Assembly: GCA_000751555.1 (NCBI GenBank)
Contig: CCEZ01000007.1
Location: 1-64,000, forward strand
Length of the DNA: 64,000 nucleotides
Direction of reading: 5' to 3'
From: Anaerosalibacter massiliensis
GTDB lineage: Bacteria > Bacillota > Clostridia > Tissierellales > Sporanaerobacteraceae
Shown here: positions 1 to 7,639 of the stretch, piece by piece
Numbering within the stretch: the first letter of the stretch is position 1
Layout: each line of letters opens with the position of its first letter
Notes under the pieces: generated by a model
Database searches by the model: none
Seen by the model: the letters and a program-made list of their open reading frames with translations, nothing else
What the model was told of the DNA's origin: nothing
Made by a program: the position numbers and the translations under genes

Positions 1-752
1 CCCGCCTCTATACACTTTTCCTTTAATTCATCTCCAGTTGTATTAAAATGAATTCTATGACTATGCCAACCTGAAGCCTTTCCTGTTTTCTTACCTGCAA
101 AAAAACTTAAATTAACAGTACGTCTTAATGTTCCACCTCTTATTACAGCATTGGGTCTATGATGAGGATATTCTTCAAATATTAAAAGATCATTCATTAA
201 TTTTATAACATTTTTCTCTGTATCTATTTCACTAAATAATTTATCTATGCTTTTCTGAGTCAAAGATATACTCCTACCTTTTTCATGAAATACAGTAGTA
301 GGTATTCCATACTTAAAAGAATAAAGTTGTTCATAAAAACAAGCTTTCTCTTTATTTGAACAGATTTCTAAAATCCAAGCCTTATCTCCATGTTCTTGAT
401 TTATTCTAACCATTAAGCCATTTACATATTTGTCTTTTATTGTTCTGACACTTTGTGTTTGACCTATCCTATACCCCAATCCTTTTTTATACATTAAATA
501 AACTATATAAATACCTGATTTGGGATTTAGTTTTCCAAACATAATATGATTAGGAGTTGTCCTAATAGTTTTACCACTTTCTGTTTCAATTTTTATTACA
601 GACCCTTTATATTTCTTATTAATCACCTTATTTATACTACCTTCCATTACTTCTCCCCAACCAGAAGGTGAATATACTGCATCTCCCTCTTTTAGTTTTT
701 CTATAGGTATATTTCCCTTTGGTGTATCAACTGTCATACCTTCTATAAGGCA
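1..752 (-). mobile_element. Intein (Hint domain, N-terminal part) inserted in PcrA motif III
   Basis: Protein-splicing element. It begins with Cys1 directly after GDDDQ. Block A is CLIEGMTVDTPKGNIPIEKL followed by EGDAVYS, and block B is the TxxH-type motif TTPNH at intein residues 65-69. These are the N-terminal splicing blocks of Hint inteins. About 250 intein residues are visible. Blocks F/G (the C-terminal His-Asn and the +1 nucleophile) and any endonuclease motif would lie beyond the edge. The later visible part (FYEQLYSFKYGIPTTVF, then EEYPHHRP) has no clear LAGLIDADG motif. Insertion in an ATPase core motif is typical of inteins. Confidence 0.9.
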
Positions 753-1502
753 CTGATCATCATCTCCTACGACACATAAATTTTTATATCTTCCAGACAA
801 TAGTTTTATAAGTTCATACTGGGCCTTGTTTGTATCTTGATATTCATCTACAAATATATACCTAAACTTTCTTTGATAAAAATCTAATACATCTAAATTC
901 TTCTCAAGCAATTCAATAGTCTTTAAAATTAAATCATCAAAATCCAATGCATTGTTTTGCTTTAATTTTTTTTCATATAAAGCATATATTCTTCCTACAT
1001 TTTCATCATAATAGTTCCCAATATTTGCATTAATATAGGTATCCGGTTTCATCATTCTGTCTTTTAATGAACTAATAGCTCCCAATATAGATTTTTCCTT
1101 AAACATTTCCTTATCTACATTCTGTTCTTTTATACATTCTTTTATAAGAGTCCTTTGATCCGCACTATCATATATTGTAAAACTTCTATCGTATCCTATT
1201 TTATTAATATTCATTCTAAGAATTCTTACACATATAGAGTGGAAAGTTCCTATCCAAATATCATCTATTTTATCTCCTACAAGACTACCTACCCTCTCTT
1301 TCATCTCATTGGCAGCCTTGTTAGTAAAAGTAATAGCTAAAATATTGTTTGGGAAAACATCTCTTTCCTCTATCATATAAGCTATCCTATGGGTGAGCAC
1401 TCTAGTCTTACCTGAGCCTGCCCCTGCTAATATAAGAAGAGGTCCTTCCGTATGTAATACAGCCTCCTTTTGTCTATCATTTAACCCTTCAACAAAACTC
1501 AT
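1..1502 (-). CDS. pcrA: ATP-dependent DNA helicase PcrA/UvrD, intein-interrupted, partial at window edge
   Basis: SF1 3'-5' helicase of excision repair and replication-fork maintenance. The ATG at 1502 follows AGGAAGGTG, and the N-terminus MSFVEGLNDRQKEAVL is the usual PcrA start. Walker A is AGAGSGKT (residues 26-33), the TFTNKAANEM motif follows, and motif II is VDEYQDT (218-224). The helicase sequence runs to VVGDDDQ (ends at residue 250). There it breaks, and an intein starts with Cys251 instead of the expected SIYxFRGA continuation. The reading frame stays open to position 1, so the rest of the intein and the C-terminal helicase half lie outside the window. Family assignment is firm; the PcrA name rests on the N-terminal half only. 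Confidence 0.93.
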   Translation of the reverse strand, partial: MSFVEGLNDRQKEAVLHTEGPLLILAGAGSGKTRVLTHRIAYMIEERDVFPNNILAITFTNKAANEMKERVGSLVGDKIDDIWIGTFHSICVRILRMNINKIGYDRSFTIYDSADQRTLIKECIKEQNVDKEMFKEKSILGAISSLKDRMMKPDTYINANIGNYYDENVGRIYALYEKKLKQNNALDFDDLILKTIELLEKNLDVLDFYQRKFRYIFVDEYQDTNKAQYELIKLLSGRYKNLCVVGDDDQCLIEGMTVDTPKGNIPIEKLKEGDAVYSPSGWGEVMEGSINKVINKKYKGSVIKIETESGKTIRTTPNHIMFGKLNPKSGIYIVYLMYKKGLGYRIGQTQSVRTIKDKYVNGLMVRINQEHGDKAWILEICSNKEKACFYEQLYSFKYGIPTTVFHEKGRSISLTQKSIDKLFSEIDTEKNVIKLMNDLLIFEEYPHHRPNAVIRGGTLRRTVNLSFFAGKKTGKASGWHSHRIHFNTTGDELKEKCIEA

Positions 1503-1756
1503 CTCTTCACCTTCCTATAAAATAATCATATCCTATATTCTATTATAACTAAGGATAAATGGAAAGACCATGTATTAAAAATATACATGGTCTTAAATGA
1601 GATATTGGAAATAATTATTCTTTGAATTTATCATTCAGGTATATGATGAAAATAGTCTTTAATTGCCGTACCTCCATGTTTCACATGATTAGTTGAAATT
1701 TTAACCTTATATAAAAGACCACTAATTTTTTAAAATAGAATTGAGGTTAAGATATA

Positions 1757-1864
1757 ATGGATTTAATGATAGATATTTTAAAATTTATTGTTATGATTGC
1801 TTTATTGCCCATGTTTTTTTACTTCTTATGTAAAATAATCAAATCAATACAGAAAAAAATATGA
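1757..1864 (+). CDS. Small hydrophobic peptide (35 aa), unknown
   Basis: Start ATG is preceded by GAGGTT. The product MDLMIDILKFIVMIALLPMF continues with YFLCKIIKSIQKKI: one membrane-spanning segment and a basic tail. It lies 28 bp upstream of a broken copy of the M50-like protease gene (see 1892). It may be a remnant peptide or small accessory membrane protein of the same decayed locus. No family recognised; it is short enough to be fortuitous. Confidence 0.35.
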   Translation: MDLMIDILKFIVMIALLPMFFYFLCKIIKSIQKKI

Positions 1865-1891
1865 TGAATTAATTGGGAAGTATTTATAATA

Positions 1892-1981
1892 TTGAAAAAT
1901 CAATTCTCAAAGAAAATATTTAAAATTATAGGCAGTGCACTTTTAGGAGCAGTTGACGATTTTGAATTTATGAATATGTAA
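1892..1981 (+). pseudogene. 5' remnant of an M50-like protease gene (paralog of the gene at 14133)
   Basis: About 90 bp closely match the start of the gene at 14133, including the shared leader TATTTATAATATTG and a TTG start. The translation MKNQFSKKIFKIIGSALLGA corresponds to MKNQSTKKILKIIGSAFLGA in the intact gene. It diverges after GAVD and stops at 1979-1981. The rest of the protein is missing. This is direct evidence that a second copy of the locus once existed here. Confidence 0.7.
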
Positions 1982-2078
1982 TCAGTACAGTATGTAAAAA
2001 ATTTCATATTTAAGTTTTTCTTTTCGCAATATTCTCGAAATGAACTTATTTTATATAATTCATTTTCATTAGAACACA

Positions 2079-2504
2079 TTAGACTTCACCCACAATATTC
2101 TCCCAATCCCAAGTACTTATATCCGAGAGTACACTTGGATGTATATTATATTTGCTTAAATCTTCCTTAGTAATCCATGCATATTTTTCATGTTCAAAGG
2201 AAAGTTTCACCTTATCTACATCTGTCTTACACAGGTACGTTATTCCAACAATTTCTGTATTTTTATTTTTCATGAAATTCCATATACTTAATGGACGTAT
2301 TATATCAGCTGAAATAGATACTTCCTCTCGTAATTCTCTATTTAAGGTATCTAGGACAGATTCACCAAACTCTAACCTTCCTCCTGGAAACTCCCAGTAA
2401 TAGTGATCTCCCCTCGCCATGTTTGATCGTTTAATAACTAAAAATTTCTCCTTATGAAATATTACCGCTTTCACTGCAATATAAAATCTATTATCTCTTA
2501 TCAT
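2079..2504 (-). CDS. NUDIX hydrolase
   Basis: Hydrolase of nucleoside diphosphate-linked substrates. The Nudix box is complete: GGRLEFGESVLDTLNRELRE followed by EV, matching GX5EX7REUXEEXGU. Length (about 141 aa) is normal for a single-domain member. The start chosen is the ATG at 2504 (MIRDNRFYIAV), 9 nt after AGAGAGG; in-frame ATGs at 2510, 2513 and 2540 are possible but have poorer ribosome-site spacing. Specificity (MutT/8-oxo-dGTP, dCTP or ADP-ribose type) cannot be decided from sequence. Appears monocistronic. Confidence 0.88.
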   Translation of the reverse strand: MIRDNRFYIAVKAVIFHKEKFLVIKRSNMARGDHYYWEFPGGRLEFGESVLDTLNRELREEVSISADIIRPLSIWNFMKNKNTEIVGITYLCKTDVDKVKLSFEHEKYAWITKEDLSKYNIHPSVLSDISTWDWENIVGEV

Positions 2505-2695
2505 ATACATCATCCTCTCTAGACATAAAACTCTTGACATCTCTTTTATTCTTAGAGCACCACCTCTACACTAAGAAATTTCTTTATTTTTGAAGATATC
2601 TTTCTTAATTCTATTCTTCTACAATCAAATGCTACAATATTCGGTATAATATAAATTATTGTTCATTGTAGTTATATAATATCATATTATATAAC

Positions 2696-2736
2696 GGAAA
2701 AAGAGATGGTTATTATTATCCATCTCCTTTTTTTAT
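2696..2736 (-). terminator. Rho-independent terminator of the nfeD-SPFH operon
   Basis: Inverted repeat GAGATGG (2703-2709) / CCATCTC (2720-2726) in A- and T-rich flanks gives a hairpin with U-runs in both directions. It lies about 115 bp past the SPFH gene stop and could also stop plus-strand transcription. Confidence 0.75.
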
Positions 2737-2850
2737 TAAAAACAATGTAGATGAATTTACCACACTGTTTTTCTACTAGCTATCTATTTCCTGATAGCCC
2801 CTTTTTAATATTATTCATAGTATTAGTAAGTTCGAAAATTTGCCTTGTAC

Positions 2851-3780
2851 TTATTCTGTTTTATTTTCTTCTTCTGCTCCAATTTCTTTTATAGATGTAA
2901 CAAGTCCTGCCATATCCTGAATTTCAGAAGGTATTATTATCTTAGTTGCCTTACCATCTGCAACCTTTGCAAATGTGTCTAAACTTCTTAAAGATATAAC
3001 CTTATCATCAATCTCTGCTTCTTTCAACATTTTAAGTCCTTCTGCAGTAGCTTCTTGAACTTTTAATATAGCTTTTGCTTGACCTTCTGCCCTTTTAATA
3101 GCTGCTTCCATTGCAGCTTCTGCTTCAAGAATTAAAGCTTCTTTTTCTGCTTGTGCATTTAATATAGCTGAGTCCTTATTTCCTTCTGCTATTAATACTG
3201 CTGATTTCTTTTCTCCTTCTGCTTTCAATATTTTTTCTCTTCTTTCTCTTTCAGCTTTCATTTGTTTTTCCATGGCATCTTGAATTTCAGCAGGAGGTAT
3301 AATATTTTTAAGCTCTACCCTACTAATTCTAATTCCCCATGGATCAGTAGCTTCATCTAAGACAGATCTTAATTCTGTATTAATTACATCTCTTGAAGTT
3401 AATGTTTCATCTAATTCTAAATCTCCTATTATATTTCTTAATGTTGTAGCAGTTAAATTTTCTATAGCCATTAATGGATTATTTACTCCATAAGTATATA
3501 ACTTAGGATCCGTAATACTAAAATATACTACTGTATCAATTTGCATTGTTACATTGTCTTTTGTAATAACTGGTTGTGGTGGAAAGTCTACTACTTGTTC
3601 TTTTAAACTGACCTTAGCAGCAATTCTATCAAGAAATGGTGTTTTTACATGTAATCCTACTTCCCAAGTATCTTTATAAGCTCCTAACCTCTCTACTACA
3701 AAAGCAGTTGCTTGTGGCACAATTCTAATATTTAACACTATTATAGCTATTATTATAAGAAGTACAATTAAACCAAACAT
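2851..3780 (-). CDS. SPFH/Band-7 domain protein (stomatin/paraslipin-like)
   Basis: Membrane scaffold protein of the SPFH family (QmcA/HflC-like). It has an N-terminal membrane anchor at residues 2-18 and an SPFH domain from IVPQATAFVVERLGAY to about residue 190. Next comes a long Ala/Glu-rich coiled coil (EKKSAVLIAEGNKDSAILNA, then AEKEALILEAEAAMEAAI), then a hydrophobic C-terminal segment. 309 aa is normal. The ribosome site AAAGGGGG is about 10 nt before the ATG. It lies 17 bp downstream of an NfeD-family gene; this nfeD-SPFH pairing is widespread, and the two act together in membrane organisation or quality control. Not a peptidase itself. Confidence 0.92.
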   Translation of the reverse strand: MFGLIVLLIIIAIIVLNIRIVPQATAFVVERLGAYKDTWEVGLHVKTPFLDRIAAKVSLKEQVVDFPPQPVITKDNVTMQIDTVVYFSITDPKLYTYGVNNPLMAIENLTATTLRNIIGDLELDETLTSRDVINTELRSVLDEATDPWGIRISRVELKNIIPPAEIQDAMEKQMKAERERREKILKAEGEKKSAVLIAEGNKDSAILNAQAEKEALILEAEAAMEAAIKRAEGQAKAILKVQEATAEGLKMLKEAEIDDKVISLRSLDTFAKVADGKATKIIIPSEIQDMAGLVTSIKEIGAEEENKTE

Positions 3781-3797
3781 AAATATACATGCCCCCT

Positions 3798-4214
3798 TTA
3801 TTTTTTAGTAACTATTAGTCTAACTCCTTCAATACCTACAATGTTCACTATTGTTCCAGCCTTTAAATATTTATTATCTTTAGGAGTTGCTCCCCATATT
3901 TGTCCTTCAACTTTTACCTGTCCTCTAGATGTTTCATTAGTATCACTTATCATTTTACCTGTTTTTCCAATTAGCCTATCTGCATTAGTTCTAACCTTTG
4001 GTGATTTAATAAAGTTCATTAACATAGGTTTAAAAATAAAAAAGGTCATTAATGATGTTATTATAAATCCAATTACCTGATACATCAATGTTACTCCCAA
4101 ATACTCCAAAAATATTGCCATTAAAGCTCCTGCTGAGAACCATATACTCACTAAAGAAAGAGTAATTAATTCAATAACTAAGCTAATTATAAATAATATT
4201 AACCACCAATTCAA
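3798..4214 (-). CDS. NfeD-family membrane protein
   Basis: Short-form NfeD: membrane segments up to about residue 75, then a cytoplasmic OB-fold domain (LIGKTGKMISD, GQVKVEGQIWGA, ending VRLIVTKK). The start chosen is TTG at 4214 (MNWWLILFIISL), 7 nt after AGAGGGGG. The upstream ATG at 4277 has no ribosome site and would add 21 residues not typical of the family. NfeD proteins partner SPFH proteins, and the SPFH gene follows after 17 bp, so the two are probably co-transcribed and act together at the membrane. Confidence 0.88.
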   Translation of the reverse strand: MNWWLILFIISLVIELITLSLVSIWFSAGALMAIFLEYLGVTLMYQVIGFIITSLMTFFIFKPMLMNFIKSPKVRTNADRLIGKTGKMISDTNETSRGQVKVEGQIWGATPKDNKYLKAGTIVNIVGIEGVRLIVTKK

Positions 4215-4461
4215 TAACTCACCCCCTCTAATAAATCTTGAGGCAATTATGTTAAAAGTTTCAGAAACTATAGTCAAATCTTATATTAATGTAGATACAT
4301 CATATCTTAAAATTTAACTATTATCAACATTTTTTTATACATATTATAACAAAATATTACATATAAAAATCATTTTTATAATAGTAGGAAAAATTATGTT
4401 ACTTACCTAAACTTATTGCTTCACCATTAAATATTGTCGTTTATAACTCTACGTTTTTTAT

Positions 4462-4605
4462 TTAGTCTTCGAAAATTTGAAATATATTATCTGAAAATAT
4501 TACCATATATGGAAAGATACCTTCTTCTATAGAACCTTTTGCATCATCTTCAAAATAAGCAAGTACCCTTACTTTAATAAATAAATAAACAACTTCACTT
4601 TATAA
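4462..4605 (-). pseudogene. Coding remnant without start (C-terminal fragment)
   Basis: An open stretch reads FIKVRVLAYFEDDAKGSIEE then GIFPYMVIFSDNIFQIFED and stop (4462-4464). It has protein-like composition but no start codon with a ribosome site, and the frame breaks upstream. Family not recognised. It sits in an otherwise gene-free 880-bp stretch with another remnant at 4792. Confidence 0.3.
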
Positions 4606-4734
4606 TATGTATCTATAGCCAAGTAAATACATATGGCTACCACTAAATCCTAGTAATACTGATTTTCAATCTTGTATTAAATACCCTACATGTGTATATA
4701 AATATTTTAAAGAATTGCTTAATATAGGATATTG

Positions 4735-4780
4735 AAAAAGACAGTCTATACTAATTTATAGATAAATACAGACTGTCTAA
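4735..4780 (-). terminator. Rho-independent terminator
   Basis: Perfect 9-bp stem AGACAGTCT (4739-4747) / AGACTGTCT (4770-4778), followed on the minus strand by TTTTTC. It lies 12 bp past the stop of the coding remnant ending at 4792, so it probably is that lost gene's own terminator. Confidence 0.7.
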
Positions 4781-4791
4781 TAATTCATATT

Positions 4792-4893
4792 CTAGTAATT
4801 TGATTTATCAATTTTATAAATAGTTTCCAAGACTAATTTGATTTCTTTATTTTCCCCATTTTGAACCTTTTCTTCTTTTGCAACGTAATTTCC
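4792..4893 (-). pseudogene. 3' remnant of a lost gene, terminator still attached
   Basis: An open frame of 33 codons (GNYVAKEEKVQNGENKEIKL then VLETIYKIDKSNY and stop) lacks a start and is followed within 15 bp by a strong hairpin terminator. This pattern fits the tail of a deleted gene. Product not recognised. Confidence 0.35.
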
Positions 4894-5093
4894 TATTTAG
4901 AGTTTCTCTGTTTTTTTTATATTTAAAACTCAGAAGTTTAGCTTTTAAAAATATAAATAGGCGATTACCTATATAATTAGACACTTAATGATATATTAAC
5001 TAAAATTTATATACTCTAATTTTTGCTGAGAATTATAAGGCAAAACTTGCAGAATAAAATCATCCTTCAAAAACTCCAACATCTTAATTCTAT

Positions 5094-5306
5094 TTATCCA
5101 TTCATATATATATTGAAATGACGAGCATCAATAATCAATAAAATAAATATAATAATTAATATACTCACTCCTATTATCGCAATCTTTAAAGGTTCCTTAA
5201 CAGACTTCCCTAAAATCAAGTTATTTAATGTCGCCGTCATATCTTTCACAAATATTAAAAAACCGATAAATGTAATTAAAATAAGGACCATTCCAATTAT
5301 ATCCAT
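5094..5306 (-). CDS. Small two-helix membrane protein (70 aa), unknown
   Basis: Product has two hydrophobic helices (about residues 3-20 and 41-62) joined by a basic loop, LGKSVKEPLK. An excellent ribosome site AAAGGAGGAGG precedes the ATG at 5306. It lies downstream of a candidate immunity protein gene and a broken RHS toxin tail, so it may be another orphan immunity-type membrane protein. That role is inferred from position only; no family recognised. Confidence 0.6.
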   Translation of the reverse strand: MDIIGMVLILITFIGFLIFVKDMTATLNNLILGKSVKEPLKIAIIGVSILIIIFILLIIDARHFNIYMNG

Positions 5307-5544
5307 ATTCCTCCTCCTTTGAAATCATTGTACCCATACTTTCTAAAAATTTAATTTTAAATTCTGAGGATTTTCACTATTAAATATGTCTCTTTTAGAA
5401 TTCTAAAAAATGTAGATTTCAGTTTTCACCAACTTCCATTTTTCATTGTAACCATACTAACTCTTTTTTCAAGAACATATCATTTTTATTCTATACTAAA
5501 CACCTCAATGTAAAGTAGAATTCCACTTTACATTGAGGGATTGT

Positions 5545-6018
5545 TTAATAATTTTTTTCACTTTTTAATACTGTTCCTCTTTTCAATTTTGGCAAATATA
5601 TTATCTTAAATCTATCTCCTACGTATACATCATCCCAAAAGAAGAATACTAATCTCTCCTCATTACCGTTATCATCTCTTATAGTTACTCGTATAGGCCT
5701 GTCTGTTCTTCCGCCATATGAATGTGTTACTGCTTTACCTTCTATAGTCTTATACTCATTATTTAATACATAAGGAACATCTTTAACTGCTGGTATAATT
5801 AAACCATTATATAACACAATAAAACCTATAACAGTTATCACTTTTAATACTATATCTAACTTTTTATTATGTTTTCTTATAAACTCTTGTCCATAAACTT
5901 TACTTTTATCTGGCTTTATAAACAATTCTCTAAAAATCATTTTCTTTACAAATATTATTGATAATATTAATATTAATAAGGATGTTGCATATAAAATACA
6001 TATATATGTTTTATTCAT
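5545..6018 (-). CDS. Membrane protein, candidate immunity protein for the adjacent RHS toxin remnant
   Basis: 157 aa with hydrophobic segments near residues 4-24 and 56-80, then a soluble beta-rich C-terminal domain (IRVTIRDDNGNEERLVFFFW, then DVYVGDRFKIIYLP). Family not recognised; the layout resembles two-helix DUF3592-like proteins. It starts 32 bp after the C-terminal end of a polymorphic-toxin remnant, the standard place for a cognate immunity gene. The in-frame ATG at 6018 is the third of three ATGs in an 11-bp triplicate; the ribosome site TAAGGAGG faces the first (6040), so translation may depend on re-initiation. Confidence 0.65.
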   Translation of the reverse strand: MNKTYICILYATSLLILILSIIFVKKMIFRELFIKPDKSKVYGQEFIRKHNKKLDIVLKVITVIGFIVLYNGLIIPAVKDVPYVLNNEYKTIEGKAVTHSYGGRTDRPIRVTIRDDNGNEERLVFFFWDDVYVGDRFKIIYLPKLKRGTVLKSEKNY

Positions 6019-6040
6019 TTTTTATTCATTTTTTATTCAT
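6008..6040 (-). repeat. Triple 11-bp tandem repeat carrying three staggered start codons
   Basis: Units ATGAATAAAAA, ATGAATAAAAA and ATGAATAAAAC begin at 6040, 6029 and 6018. Because 11 is not a multiple of 3, each ATG is in a different frame. The first two read M-N-K-K-stop, with the stop overlapping the next ATG (ATGA). Only the third opens the 157-aa gene. The ribosome site AAGGAGG lies 5 nt before the first ATG and 27 nt before the third. Confidence 0.85.
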
Positions 6041-6050
6041 TTTTTCCTCC

Positions 6051-6793
6051 TTATTGTGGGGATTGAGTTATAGTTTTTCCAACTTTAGCTCTATTCTCTT
6101 GCTCTCTTATTGAAGATTTTATATTATCATAAGCACTTTTACCAACCATCTCAATCGACGTTTCTATGCCATCAGAATAGATTTCATACATAAAACCATT
6201 TATAATGGTATTTTTATAAATATTTTTTATTTGTTTCCTTTCCCATTTAGTAATCTGAGCTTTGTATGAAGCAAACTTTCTGTCAACTTTAGTTAAAACA
6301 TCTCCTACTATTGGAGTTTTCTTATGTTTCTTTATTAGCTCCAAAGACTTAACCTTCTCTTCTGCATAAGCAAAAGCACCACCATAAATACCATCTATTA
6401 TTGTAGCCTTAGCAACCTCTGTACCAGAATAAGATTTTCTTCCGAAAATATTTTCTATCACATTCTCCGTAAAGGTTGCAGAAGCACTTCCTGCTACTCC
6501 ACTAACAAATGGAGAGAAAATCAATCCCGTTCATACACCAACAGTTCCTCCTACTACACTACCTACATATCTTGCCCAAGACGAAATTTTAACTTCTTTA
6601 TTTATAATATTTACAGCAAAGTCTGTTATTATTTGCTTTCCTACCCCTATTCCAGCTCCTATCAAAAGAGTTCCTGCAACTACAGGTATATTACCATCTT
6701 CATCTACATAGTCTTCTGGTTTATTGTAAACATAAGAGTATGGATTTAGTGAATAAAGTATACTTAAATATCTACTTTTGGATAATATATTTC
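6051..6793 (-). pseudogene. C-terminal remnant of an RHS/YD-repeat polymorphic toxin, with in-frame stop
   Basis: The minus-strand frame reads SKSRYLSILYSLNPYSYVYN then KPEDYVDEDGN, the hallmark end of an RHS core (LYSLNPYxYVxNxPxxYxDxxG). A Gly-rich hydrophobic linker follows (TLLIGAGIGVGKQIITDF), then a toxin-type C-terminal region ending KVGKTITQSPQ at 6051. The frame is broken by an in-frame TGA after VGGTVGV (about 6531-6533), and the whole RHS repeat body is missing upstream of 6793. The C-terminal 157 aa remain open (TTG at 6524). The toxin class is not recognised. Probably non-functional unless the TGA is read through. Confidence 0.75.
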
Positions 6794-7344
6794 TTTAGTA
6801 TTATTGCAGTTGTATATAAATTTTTATTTATAGCAGTCTAGTATATTCAGAAAACAATATGGATGTAATGTTGAATTGTCACAATATTCACCAATAACTT
6901 AGAAAACAAAATAGTCCTTTGTTTTTATGTAATAAGTTTGTAGATAACCATAAAATATCCCACACCTTCAAAAAGTGTGGGATATTTTATGATTACCTTT
7001 ATACTGATATTTGAACCGAATATTAATCTAATATCTTCTTCAATAAAATACATGATACTAAAGTTTTCCCATTATTTCATGAACCCCTTATGTTAATAAA
7101 CTTTCATGGATTACTTCCAACAAATAAATATGTGTGCTGAAAGTATCGAAAAGTAAAGGCTTTTAGAATTACTAAGTTTTCTTAGAATATTAGCAAGTTT
7201 TGATACATCAATTTAAGATAAAATTAATTATAATTTGGTTTCTTGTTGAAATTCTATAATTTCTTCAAAGGAAAACAGAGTTGTTTATAGAATATACATA
7301 TTAAGTATTTTCACTATCTCTCGATAATCTTTTTGAGAATTGAT
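6794..7344. other. Intergenic stretch, no gene seen
   Basis: AT-rich, no supported gene. Apart from the terminator hairpin at 6952-6988, I see nothing definite. It separates the toxin remnant from the restriction-modification locus. Confidence 0.6.
6952..6988. terminator. Bidirectional terminator
   Basis: Perfect 14-bp inverted repeat AAAATATCCCACAC / GTGTGGGATATTTT around a 9-nt loop, with A/T runs at both ends. Confidence 0.7.
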
Positions 7345-7637
7345 TTACTCACTTTCATCATCTATATCTAAAGATTTCTTAAATAGTTTAATCAATGAAT
7401 CCTTATATTGTTCTACATCTCCTGGTTTTAAATTAATTCGATATCTTCTACTTTTAGAAAAATAATCTAATAATTCAATCCCACTATTTTCAATATATTC
7501 TTCTATTTCTTGACTCTTATTAAGCCTTATTTCCATACGTGTGATTTTCTTTTGTGGTCTAAAAAGTACAAAATTACCTGCAATTCCTTTATTTGTTAAA
7601 CCAATATAAAACTTATTATATTTTAATTCATAATTTG
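7345..7637 (-). pseudogene. 5'-truncated gene downstream of hsdR (possible DUF5655-like C-terminal fragment)
   Basis: A 63-aa frame starting at ATG 7536 (MEIRLNKSQEIEEYIENSGI...) has no ribosome site. The same frame is open further upstream to about 7637 without any start codon, reading NYELKYNKFYIGLTNKGIAG then NFVLFRPQKKITRM. The coding sequence thus runs straight into the end of hsdR without its own beginning, as expected after a deletion. The strand/basic pattern resembles the C-terminal half of small nuclease-associated domains such as DUF5655, but this is weak. The 63-aa product alone might still be made. Confidence 0.45.
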
Positions 7638-7639
7638 GA

